From the NCBI GenBank assembly GCA_046261875.1, contig JBHENW010000128.1:1-16584 (forward strand): a DNA stretch of 16,584 nucleotides, written 5' to 3'. Positions 1 to 6,591 of the stretch are shown here, piece after piece. The stretch is from JBHENW01 sp046261875 (GTDB lineage Bacteria > Acidobacteriota > Thermoanaerobaculia > UBA5066 > Gp7-AA6). Position 1 is the stretch's first letter, and each line of letters begins with the position of its first letter. The position numbers and the translations under genes were made by a program. The notes under the pieces are model-generated. The model was not told where the DNA came from. It worked only from the letters and a program-made list of their open reading frames with translations, and made no database searches.

Positions 1-83
1 CGCGGCTACATCCCCTAACGTCGCTTCCGCTCGCTCGGGCCCTGCCTTTCGGCATCGGCGAGCGGCTCGCGGACAGCGCTCGA

Positions 84-108
84 CCGCTCGCCTGGTCCCT
101 CGCTCGCT
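84..108 (+). repeat. 25-bp inverted repeat, left copy
   Basis: These 25 bases are the exact reverse complement of 5219-5243; the match stops at a mismatch on both sides. The core is CTCGCCTGGTCCCTCGCTCG. Both copies lie in intergenic DNA, and the two bracket the DUF4139, SDR and M16 genes. A 12-base relative (GCTTCCGCTCGC) at 23-34 matches the reverse complement of 5236-5247. Confidence 0.75.
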
Positions 109-116
109 GCCGCTCC

Positions 117-160
117 CGCGGCGCGAGGCTCCTCCGAGGGCTTAGACTCCTCGCGCCGCG
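117..160 (-). terminator. Hairpin downstream of DUF4139 gene, possible terminator
   Basis: The arms CGCGGCGCGAGG (117-128) and CCTCGCGCCGCG (149-160) are perfectly complementary over 12 bp around a 20-nt loop. The structure begins 11 nt after the stop codon (172-174) of the minus-strand gene. There is no T-tract on either strand, so it is not a classical intrinsic terminator. It could be an RNA 3'-end stabilising stem or a Rho-associated structure. Confidence 0.4.
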
Positions 161-171
161 AACAGGGCTCG

Positions 172-1581
172 CTAACGCCCTGTCCGGACCCGGACTTTGT
201 AGGTCAGTTTCGCTTCGCCTCCGGCCGGGACCGGCAGGTCGAACTCGGCGACCGTCGCGCTTCGGCGCTTCGGAGGAATCGACGACTCGATGATCGTCCA
301 CTCCCCGGGGAAGCTCTCGCGCACGGTTACGACGACGGCCTCCTTCTTGCGGCTCGTGACGGTCACCTCCCAGGCCGACTCCGTCACGAACCGGTCGGTC
401 TGCTGAAAGCTGACCTGACGGCGGCGCGCAGCGAGGTCGAAAGCTTCGGAAGTCTCGATCTCTACGTCGGTCTTCTCGGCCGTGTGCTCGATGCGGTCCT
501 CGCCCGTGAAGACCGTTCCGCCGTCGGCATAGACCCGGACGACTCCGGCCGGAAGCGCCTTCTCCAGCGCCCGCGTCGCAACGCGGTACCCGACGACGAC
601 CGGCACCCGCTGCGTCTCGTCGTTCTGGCCCATCCAGAAGGTCGTCCGCACGAGATACCGCTTCTCCAGCGCCACGGCGGCGTTCTCCGCGAGGGGGATC
701 GTGGTGCGCCCGGCGGAGAGGGGCGCCGGCTGCGGCACGTCGTAGATGCGCGACTCGGAGAGCTCCGCGGACTGCGCCACGCTCGCCTCCATCGCCATCA
801 TTCCGGACTGGCGCATCATGGCCCCGGGCGGCGCTTCCGGGGCCGTCCGGAGGACGCCGGCCAGCAGACGCAAGCGCGAAGGCCGGAAATCCGCCCCGCT
901 GCGGTTGTCCACCGTGAACCAGCCCTCGAGGCGCCCGGTCTTCTCGTCCGGCGACAGGGTCAGGGCGTAATCGGCGCGCCACGTCAGTCCGGACACGAGA
1001 TAGCGCGACGTCAGATCTCGCGGTCCGGCGCGTTCGCTCGCGAGCCGGAGCGTCACGCCGGCCAGCGCGCGCCCGGCGAGAGCGGGCGCCGGGACGGAGA
1101 TCCGCGCGTCCGGCTCTCCGTAAACGAGCTCGCCCGACTCCCGGAACAGGACCATGTCGGGCGTGGGTCCGTGGACGGCGAGGACTTCCGCCTCGACTGC
1201 CGCGCCTCCCGGCCGCTGGAGGCGGACCGTGCGACCCACGAGGCTCGCCAGCCACCCCTGCCCCTCCCCGGTCTGGCCCGTCAGCGGTGCGGAGAGACCG
1301 AGCGACCGCACGCCGGCCTCGCGGGTGTTCACGAGGCTCCACGTCTCCGTGCGGGTCGCCGGGGGAGCGTTTTCCCAGACGAGCTCCACCTCGCCGGCCG
1401 GAAGCGTGACGCGGCGGGTCTCCAGGACGACCGCGAGATCCTGGTTCGTCACGACGAGCTGCTGAGCGCCGCCTTCGGGCGCCGTGACCCGATTCGCCGC
1501 GCGGGGCTGCCCCCCGAGGTCCGCAGGCACCATGAGACCGCAGAGACACGTGAAGCCGATCGCGAGCAATCGTCGGCGCAT
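172..1581 (-). CDS. Secreted DUF4139 domain-containing protein
   Basis: This is a 469-residue protein with an N-terminal signal sequence (basic MRRR, then a hydrophobic stretch to about residue 20). The body is a beta-rich DUF4139-type domain with the characteristic 'YLVSGLTWRADYAL' region, followed by a 'GWFTVDNRSG' strand and a C-terminal immunoglobulin-like segment ending KLTYKVRVR. DUF4139 proteins (the mucoidy-inhibitor MuiA-like group) have no assigned enzymatic activity; an envelope or periplasmic location is inferred from the leader. The ATG at 1579-1581 is chosen because the leader begins there and a good Shine-Dalgarno (GGAGGAG) lies 7 nt upstream. Reading frame continues upstream of it but lacks protein-like character. 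It is divergent from the SDR gene and followed by a hairpin. Low-complexity Met-rich residues occur in the middle (APPGAMMRQSGMMAMEAS). Confidence 0.85.
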   Translation of the reverse strand: MRRRLLAIGFTCLCGLMVPADLGGQPRAANRVTAPEGGAQQLVVTNQDLAVVLETRRVTLPAGEVELVWENAPPATRTETWSLVNTREAGVRSLGLSAPLTGQTGEGQGWLASLVGRTVRLQRPGGAAVEAEVLAVHGPTPDMVLFRESGELVYGEPDARISVPAPALAGRALAGVTLRLASERAGPRDLTSRYLVSGLTWRADYALTLSPDEKTGRLEGWFTVDNRSGADFRPSRLRLLAGVLRTAPEAPPGAMMRQSGMMAMEASVAQSAELSESRIYDVPQPAPLSAGRTTIPLAENAAVALEKRYLVRTTFWMGQNDETQRVPVVVGYRVATRALEKALPAGVVRVYADGGTVFTGEDRIEHTAEKTDVEIETSEAFDLAARRRQVSFQQTDRFVTESAWEVTVTSRKKEAVVVTVRESFPGEWTIIESSIPPKRRSATVAEFDLPVPAGGEAKLTYKVRVRTGR

Positions 1582-1601
1582 CCGATCTCCTCCGAACAGG
1601 C

Positions 1602-1607
1602 AGTTTA
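1602..1607 (-). promoter_or_regulatory. Possible -10 element of DUF4139 gene
   Basis: On the minus strand TAAACT lies 20 nt upstream of the ATG, ahead of the GGAGGAG ribosome-binding site. It sits in the 90-bp divergent gap shared with the SDR promoter. No convincing -35 is visible, so this is a weak call. Confidence 0.3.
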
Positions 1608-1652
1608 TCCTCCGATTCGCGCACGTCCGGCGCCTTCGGGGGCGGACCCGCG

Positions 1653-1661
1653 TGCTAACAT
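1653..1661 (+). promoter_or_regulatory. Extended -10 promoter, near-leaderless, for the SDR operon
   Basis: TGCTAACAT is an extended -10 (TGn followed by TAACAT at 1656-1661). A transcript starting 7 nt downstream (about 1668) would leave only about 4 nt before the TTG start at 1672, so the mRNA would be nearly leaderless. No Shine-Dalgarno precedes that start. The bases after the hexamer (CCGCGCCGC) resemble those after the -10 elements at 12090 and 12420. Confidence 0.5.
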
Positions 1662-1671
1662 CCGCGCCGCT

Positions 1672-2484
1672 TTGGCTCCCGAAGGCACATCCGCGTGGGC
1701 GCTCGTCCTCGGTGCGTCCTCCGGCTTCGGGGAGGCCTGCTCGCTCGGTCTGGCGCGCGCCGGGTGGAACATCTTCGGCGTTCACCTGGACCGCAAGGGG
1801 ACCCAGCCCAACGTGGATCGCATCGTCGCCGGGATCGCGGCCGTCGGACGCCAGGCGGAGTTCTTCAACGTCAACGCCGCGGACGACGGCAAGCGTGGCG
1901 AGGTGCTGGCGGCGATCGCCGGGAAATGCGGCGACGCTCCCCCCGAAGCGCGCGTCGGCGTCCTCCTCCATTCCCTCGCGTTCGGGACCCTCAAGCCGTT
2001 CTTCGCGGAAACGCGCGAGGCGTCCATCACGAAAGCGCAGCTCGAGATGACGCTCGACGTCATGGGCAATTCCCTCGTGTACTGGACCCAGGACCTCTTC
2101 TTCGCTCAACTCTTTGCTCCGGGTGCGCGGGTCTTCGCGATGACCTCCGCGGGCGACCACATCGTCTGGCCCGCCTACGGCGCGGTTTCGGCCGCCAAGG
2201 CGGCGCTGGAGTCCTACGTGCGGCAGCTCGCGGTGGAGCTGGCTCCCCACCGCATCTCCGTCAACGCGCTCCGGGCGGGCGTGACCGACACGCCCGCTCT
2301 GCGGAAGATCCCGGGCAACGAGGCGATGATCGAGCGGGTCCTCGCAATGCACCCGGCCGGAAGGCTGACGACGCCCGCGGACGTGGCCGGCGCCCTCGTG
2401 GCGCTGTGCGCGGGACCGGCCGCCTGGGTGACGGGGAACGTGATCGGCGTGGACGGCGCCGAAGACGTGGCGGGCGGGCGGTGA
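1672..2484 (+). CDS. Enoyl-ACP reductase-like short-chain dehydrogenase (FabL/FabI type)
   Basis: This is a 270-residue SDR. The N-terminal nucleotide-binding motif is GASSGFG (Gly14, Gly18, Gly20). The active-site pair is Tyr169 and Lys176 in 'YGAVSAAK'. The Tyr-x6-Lys spacing is the hallmark of the enoyl-ACP reductases FabI and FabL, whereas ordinary SDRs have Tyr-x3-Lys. The HSLAFGTLKPF segment (100-110) and the C-terminal TDTPALRKIPGNEAMIE...HPAGRLT region follow the FabL pattern closely. The expected role is NAD(P)H reduction of trans-2-enoyl-ACP in cytoplasmic fatty-acid elongation; it could instead act on another acyl substrate. The start is assigned to TTG 1672 because no ATG or GTG occurs in frame before the Rossmann strand and a -10 element lies just upstream. 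It is the first gene of the operon, with the M16 gene following after 28 nt. Confidence 0.82.
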   Translation: MAPEGTSAWALVLGASSGFGEACSLGLARAGWNIFGVHLDRKGTQPNVDRIVAGIAAVGRQAEFFNVNAADDGKRGEVLAAIAGKCGDAPPEARVGVLLHSLAFGTLKPFFAETREASITKAQLEMTLDVMGNSLVYWTQDLFFAQLFAPGARVFAMTSAGDHIVWPAYGAVSAAKAALESYVRQLAVELAPHRISVNALRAGVTDTPALRKIPGNEAMIERVLAMHPAGRLTTPADVAGALVALCAGPAAWVTGNVIGVDGAEDVAGGR

Positions 2485-2512
2485 CGGGGGCGCCGATCCG
2501 CTGTCCCGTGGT

Positions 2513-3868
2513 TTGAGCATTCCCCCCGCGCCGTCTCCCCCGGCCGCCGTCGACTCCTTCGAGCTCATTCAGGAGAAGGGCGGGATCCGCGAGTGGAAGC
2601 TCCGGAGCAATGGCCTGCGGCTGCTCCTGCTCCAGAATCGCGTGGCGCCGGTTGCGACGTTCTGCATCGTTTACCACGTCGGCAGCCGCAACGAAGCCGT
2701 GGGCTACACGGGCGCCACGCACCTCCTCGAGCACCTCATGTTCAAGGGGACGCCGGAGTACAACCGGGACAGCGGAACGGCCGTCGCCGCCGTGCTCGAA
2801 GCGCTCGGCGCACGCTTCAACGCGACGACCTGGTTCGACCGCACGAACTACTACGAAACGATCCCCTCTGACCAGCTCGACGCCGTCGTCCGGCTGGAAG
2901 CGTCCCGGATGCGCGGATCGCTCATCCGGGACGAAGACCGGGCGCCCGAGATGACGGTCGTGCGCAACGAGTTCGAGCGCGGGGAGAACTCGCCTTTCCA
3001 GGTCCTCTACAAGCAGACCTTCGCCGTGGCGTACCGCGAGCACCCGTACCACCATCCGACCATCGGCTGGCGCAGCGACATCGAGGGGGTCTCGACCGAG
3101 CGGCTCAAGGAGTTCTACGACGTCTTCTACCACCCCAACAACGCGACGGCGATGCTGATCGGCGACTTCGAGGAGCAGGAAGCGCTCGCCACGATCGAGC
3201 GGCACTTCGGGCGTATCCCCCCGTCGTCCCGTCCGATCCCCTCCGTGTACACCATCGAGCCCCCGCAGGAAGGCGAGCGGCGCTTTCTCGTCCGACGCGC
3301 GGGCCGCGTCGCCTGGACGGCGCTCTCCTGGAGGACGGTCGCCGCGCTCCACCCCGACACCCACGCCCTGGCGGTGCTGGGCAACGTGATGGGGGGCGGC
3401 CTGACGTCGCGGCTCTACCAGGCCCTCGTCGAGAAAAGCCTTGCGCTCTCCGTGACGGTCGTGCCGTGGCAGCTGCGGGATCCCGGGCTCTTTTCCGTTT
3501 TCTGCCCGGTGCGCCCGGGCGTGGAGCCGGCCGCGGTCGAGCAGACGGTCCGGGGAGAGATCGGCCGCCTGATCCAGGACGGCGTGACGGAGGGCGAGGT
3601 CGAGAAAGCCCGCACGCAGATCGAGGCGGAAGTCATCTTCGACCGCGACTCGACCGACCAGATCGCCGCGGCGCTGTCCGAAGCGATCGCCGTCGCGGAT
3701 TGGAAGTGGTACGCGGACTACCCGGCCGCGATCCGGCGGGTCACCACGGAAGACGTCCGGCGCGTCGTCCAGACCTATCTCCAGGAGGACGCGTTGACGG
3801 TCGGTCTCTTTCTGCCCCGCTCCGAGGGGCTCGATGGCGATGGTCAGCCGGAAGGCGAAGAAGAGTGA
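2513..3868 (+). CDS. M16 family zinc metallopeptidase, catalytic subunit
   Basis: This is a 451-residue M16B (processing-peptidase-like) protein. The inverted zinc motif HLLEH is at residues 70-74 (metal ligands His70 and His74, catalytic Glu73) in the context GATHLLEHLMFKGT. The distal acidic ligand is probably Glu153 in VVRNEFERGEN. The second half carries the M16 C-terminal domain but lacks the usual Arg/Tyr substrate-binding pair: where 'LRExxGLxY' is expected it reads SRLYQALVEKSLAL. The likely role is periplasmic or cytoplasmic cleavage of short polypeptides together with the next gene product. No signal peptide is visible with this start. TTG 2513 is the only plausible initiator before the conserved region; it lies 28 nt after the SDR stop, so translation from an operon mRNA is expected. 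The stop overlaps the next start by 4 bp. Confidence 0.9.
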   Translation: MSIPPAPSPPAAVDSFELIQEKGGIREWKLRSNGLRLLLLQNRVAPVATFCIVYHVGSRNEAVGYTGATHLLEHLMFKGTPEYNRDSGTAVAAVLEALGARFNATTWFDRTNYYETIPSDQLDAVVRLEASRMRGSLIRDEDRAPEMTVVRNEFERGENSPFQVLYKQTFAVAYREHPYHHPTIGWRSDIEGVSTERLKEFYDVFYHPNNATAMLIGDFEEQEALATIERHFGRIPPSSRPIPSVYTIEPPQEGERRFLVRRAGRVAWTALSWRTVAALHPDTHALAVLGNVMGGGLTSRLYQALVEKSLALSVTVVPWQLRDPGLFSVFCPVRPGVEPAAVEQTVRGEIGRLIQDGVTEGEVEKARTQIEAEVIFDRDSTDQIAAALSEAIAVADWKWYADYPAAIRRVTTEDVRRVVQTYLQEDALTVGLFLPRSEGLDGDGQPEGEEE

Positions 3869-5193
3869 GCGAGCTTCCCGCAGCGGAGTCCCCGACGGCG
3901 GCGACTCCGGCCGCGGCGCCCGCCCGGCTCTCCTTCGCGGAGGCCGTGCGCCAGCGGACGCTCGAGAACGGGGCGCGCCTGCTCGTTCTCGAGAACCACT
4001 TCAACCCGACGGTGTCGCTGTCGGGCTCCCTTCACGCGGGGACTCTTTTCGCTCCGCCGGGGCGGCGCCTGATCGCCTCCGTGGCGGCGGGCGAGCTCCA
4101 GAAGGGGACGGAGCGCCGCACGAAGCTGCAGATCGCGGAGGAGCTGGAGAGCCGGGGGGCATCGCTGTCGTTTTCCGCCGACGCGTCGGACCCCGTGGGC
4201 CTCGACGTCGGAGGATCGGCGCTGTCGCGCGACGTGGAGATGCTGCTCGATACCCTCGTGGAGATCCTGCGGTCGCCATCCTTTCCCCAAGAGGAGCTCG
4301 AGAAGGAGAAGAAGCGCCTCGTCGGCGCCATCCGCCAGCAGCAGGACCAGACCTCCGTGCGGGCGTACGAGGCGGCCACCCGCAGGATCTACCCGCCGGG
4401 ACACCCGCTCCACCGGGCCCGCGGGGAAGACCGGATCGCGAAAGTCGAAGCGCTGAATCGCGAGGACCTCCTGGCGCATTACGAGACCCGGTACGGCGCG
4501 GGAACGCTTCTTCTGGTCGTCGTGGGGGACGTGACGGCCGAACGGATCCTCGACGGCCTGGAAAGGAGGCTCGGCGACTGGCGTCTCGGCCCCGGAGCCG
4601 AGGTGCCGGCCGTTCCCGCCCCGCCCCCCGCTCCCGGTCGCGAGACGGTCCACATGCCCGACAAGGCGAGCGCAGACGTCCTGATGGTGCAGCCGGCGGA
4701 CCTCCTACGCACCGACCCGGATTTCCTCGCCTGTTCTCTGGCCAATGCCGCGCTGGGACAGTCCTCACTGACCTCCCGGCTCGGCGTCCGGGTCCGCGAC
4801 GTGGAAGGCCTGACGTACGGCATCCACTCTTCCTTCTCGGCGACCCACATACCAGGCGCCTTCACCGTCAGCCTCACGGTGAAGCCCGAAAGCCTCGAGG
4901 CCGCGATGCAATCCACGCTCGAAGAGGTTTCGCGTTTCGTGAGCTCCGGGATGACGGCCAAGGAGCTCGCCGAGGAGAAGAGCTCGCGAATCGGGCGGTT
5001 CAAGGTGGACCTGGCCGCCAACTCCGGCATCGCCCAAGCGCTCGACGCCGCGATGTACTACGGATTCGGCGTGGACTACCTCGACCGCTTCCCGGGTCTC
5101 GTCGCGGCGATCTCGAAAGAGGAAGCGGACGCGGCTTTCGCACGCCGCGTTTCGGCCGACCGCTTCACGATCGTTGCCGCCGGAACTTTGTAG
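3865..5193 (+). CDS. M16 family peptidase homologue, non-catalytic subunit
   Basis: This is a 442-residue M16 protein without a metal site. Where the partner has HLLEH, this chain reads SVAAGELQKGT (72-82), so all zinc ligands and the catalytic Glu are gone. In the C-terminal half it keeps VRDVEGLTYG with Arg311 and Tyr318 seven residues apart, the pair that binds substrate in two-subunit M16B enzymes such as the Sphingomonas heterodimer. It is inferred to complete the active site of the upstream subunit. GTG 3865 is chosen because it overlaps the upstream stop as GTGA and follows the purine-rich GAAGGCGAAGAA. The N-terminus has an Ala/Pro-rich linker (residues 5-20) and no clear signal peptide. 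Confidence 0.88.
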   Translation: MSELPAAESPTAATPAAAPARLSFAEAVRQRTLENGARLLVLENHFNPTVSLSGSLHAGTLFAPPGRRLIASVAAGELQKGTERRTKLQIAEELESRGASLSFSADASDPVGLDVGGSALSRDVEMLLDTLVEILRSPSFPQEELEKEKKRLVGAIRQQQDQTSVRAYEAATRRIYPPGHPLHRARGEDRIAKVEALNREDLLAHYETRYGAGTLLLVVVGDVTAERILDGLERRLGDWRLGPGAEVPAVPAPPPAPGRETVHMPDKASADVLMVQPADLLRTDPDFLACSLANAALGQSSLTSRLGVRVRDVEGLTYGIHSSFSATHIPGAFTVSLTVKPESLEAAMQSTLEEVSRFVSSGMTAKELAEEKSSRIGRFKVDLAANSGIAQALDAAMYYGFGVDYLDRFPGLVAAISKEEADAAFARRVSADRFTIVAAGTL

Positions 5194-5218
5194 ATAGTCC
5201 ACGGCTCCGGTTCGCGTG

Positions 5219-5243
5219 AGCGAGCGAGGGACCAGGCGAGCGG
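5219..5243 (-). repeat. 25-bp inverted repeat, right copy
   Basis: This is a perfect reverse complement of bases 84-108. It lies in the gap between the non-catalytic M16 gene and the small hypothetical gene. The adjacent GGAAGC continues a 12-base similarity to a second site at 23-34. It is probably a dispersed intergenic element. Confidence 0.75.
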
Positions 5244-5274
5244 AAGCAACGGCTCTTTACCGGCCAGCGCCTGC

Positions 5275-5673
5275 GTGACAGAATCGCCGCCGGAGGAAAC
5301 GCTCATTCCGAGACGCCCGCAGTACCGCAAACCGATCCGGCGCCGCCCGGGGGAGGCCCCCCCGACCCACCGCGTGTACCTCGCCAACGAGGCCCCGATG
5401 AGGGAAGGGCCGGCCGGCGACGGGAAGACGTACTTCCGCGCGCGGTTCGATACGGAGCCATCCCCCGAGTGGATGCGGGCCTACCGCGCCGGCATCCTGG
5501 GCATGCCGGCGGAAGATCGCGACGCGGTCATGCGCTTCGAGTTCCAGGGGGACTCCGTGCGCTTCGCCGCCGTGGACACCGAGGTCACGCGGCTGCGCAA
5601 GGTACTGGAGCGCCGCGTGGAAGCCGTCAACTCGATCCTTTCGGGCGGACGGAGCGGTCCGGCCGAGACCTAG
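5275..5673 (+). CDS. Hypothetical protein (132 aa)
   Basis: The family is not recognised. The N-terminal 35 residues are Pro/Arg-rich (RRPQYRKPIRRRPGEAPP) and probably unstructured. A compact part follows with YFRARFDTEPSPEWMRAYRAGILGMP, then a predicted amphipathic helix near the end (TEVTRLRKVLERRVEAVNSIL). No signal peptide or membrane segment is present, and the charge is mixed. GTG 5275 gives the full frame; an internal ATG at 5398 would remove the basic tail, and no strong ribosome-binding site decides between them. It is 81 nt downstream of the M16 pair on the same strand and convergent with the YiiX-like gene 12 nt away. The mixed hydrophobic pattern supports real coding, but no function can be assigned. 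Confidence 0.6.
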   Translation: MTESPPEETLIPRRPQYRKPIRRRPGEAPPTHRVYLANEAPMREGPAGDGKTYFRARFDTEPSPEWMRAYRAGILGMPAEDRDAVMRFEFQGDSVRFAAVDTEVTRLRKVLERRVEAVNSILSGGRSGPAET

Positions 5674-5680
5674 AGTCCCC

Positions 5681-5696
5681 GATCCCTACCGGGATC
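5681..5696. terminator. Small hairpin between convergent genes
   Basis: GATCCC and GGGATC (6-bp arms, 4-nt loop) lie between two convergent stop codons and include the stop of the minus-strand gene. There is no T-tract. It could act as a weak bidirectional end signal or be a chance palindrome. Confidence 0.22.
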
Positions 5697-6522
5697 CCTC
5701 CCACTCCAGCCTGCGGTAATCGAATCCCGATACCTGCTTCGCGTCCCACTTGATGACGTCGAAGTAGGGGGAGAGGTCGAAGTCCCTCGGCACGCACAGC
5801 GTCGGATGCCGGGCCCGCAGGAAGCCGCTGTAGGCATAGCGAGTCGGGCGCCCCAGGAGCTGCTGCCGGACCCGCTCCCCGACCGTCCTCGGGCGCCTTC
5901 GCGGGCGGCCGGGCAGGATCGGAAATCCGACCTGCCCGAAGGCCTCGGCCAGCAGCGAGGAGCAGATGGTCTCGGTCTCCCGGCCGCTGCCGAAGTGGAG
6001 CGCATCCTCGCGCAGCCGGGACGGCACGAGGTGGAAGGGGAGCAGGTAGCGCATCAGGTCGAGGAAATTGCGGCGATCGTAACGCCATCCGATCCGGGAG
6101 ATGGCGTAGTCGAGAACGGCCTCGCGGTCCTCCGGCGTGAGGCGGACCGGCCGGCAGATGCGCAGGTTCAGGTCGATGTGCTTGACGAGCGGCGATACGA
6201 CGACGCCGCGCTCGACGAGCGCCTCGATGATGAGGTAACGCGCCTCGCGGCCGAACCGCACCTGCATCTTCCGCCTCAGCGCCGGGTCCCGCCGCAGCAG
6301 CGCGTCGCCCACGTAGAGAGCGCTGTGGGACCACGGAGACATCGTGAGGTACTTGACGGCCTGCGAGACCCGCTGGTCGCCGTCCACGAGGAGAACGTCT
6401 CCGGGCTGGATGGTCGCCTTGAGCTTGTCCGCGTCGTTGTCGGCGTAGCGGCGGTAGCGCCGGCGCCGGCGCGTCAGCTGCCGGAGGAACCAGTTGGCCA
6501 GGAGGGCGCGGGGAGTGCGCAT
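5686..6522 (-). CDS. YiiX/YebB-like permuted papain-fold (NlpC/P60-related) protein
   Basis: This is a 278-residue protein with the order of conserved residues seen in circularly permuted NlpC/P60-like cysteine hydrolases. QPGDVLLVDGDQRVSQAVKYL leads to SHSALYVG with His66, IIEAL has Glu100, and ETICSSLLAEAF has Cys187 as probable nucleophile. Relatives (YiiX/YebB group) are thought to act on amide or thioester bonds of peptides or lipids; the substrate here is unknown. The N-terminus is strongly basic (RRRRRYRRY, about 18-26) with a short hydrophobic patch (ALLANWFLRQL) rather than a clear leader. ATG 6520-6522 is preferred over an in-frame TTG at 6579 because the extra residues look unstructured, though no Shine-Dalgarno supports either. 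It lies 69 nt after the asparaginase-type gene. Confidence 0.72.
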   Translation of the reverse strand: MRTPRALLANWFLRQLTRRRRRYRRYADNDADKLKATIQPGDVLLVDGDQRVSQAVKYLTMSPWSHSALYVGDALLRRDPALRRKMQVRFGREARYLIIEALVERGVVVSPLVKHIDLNLRICRPVRLTPEDREAVLDYAISRIGWRYDRRNFLDLMRYLLPFHLVPSRLREDALHFGSGRETETICSSLLAEAFGQVGFPILPGRPRRRPRTVGERVRQQLLGRPTRYAYSGFLRARHPTLCVPRDFDLSPYFDVIKWDAKQVSGFDYRRLEWEGSR

Positions 6523-6591
6523 TGGAGGATCTAAGGCTGTCTTGCTCAAATGACGGTCGGCGGCGCTCTCGTCAACCAAAACAGCCGGCGG

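Larger units (their letters stand above)
1..171. other. Intergenic region at window start
   Basis: No coding region could be supported here. The stretch holds one arm of a 25-bp inverted repeat (84-108), a related 12-base piece (23-34), and a 12-bp-arm hairpin (117-160) just past the stop of the minus-strand DUF4139 gene. It is rich in CGCTCG-type runs that look like a dispersed intergenic repeat family rather than decayed coding sequence. Confidence 0.5.

Noticed and set aside
484..1671. Upstream extension of the SDR frame into the DUF4139 gene
   Set aside because: This part is antisense to a well-supported DUF4139 protein and the SDR fold begins only after 1672, so the extension is a shadow.
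1695..2516. Second plus-strand frame inside the SDR gene
   Set aside because: Arg/Gly-rich frame-shifted shadow of the SDR with no domain.
6520..6579. TTG 6577-6579 as the start of the YiiX-like gene
   Set aside because: The added 19 residues have no homology-like pattern, and the ATG at 6522 sits closer to the conserved body. No Shine-Dalgarno favours the upstream start.
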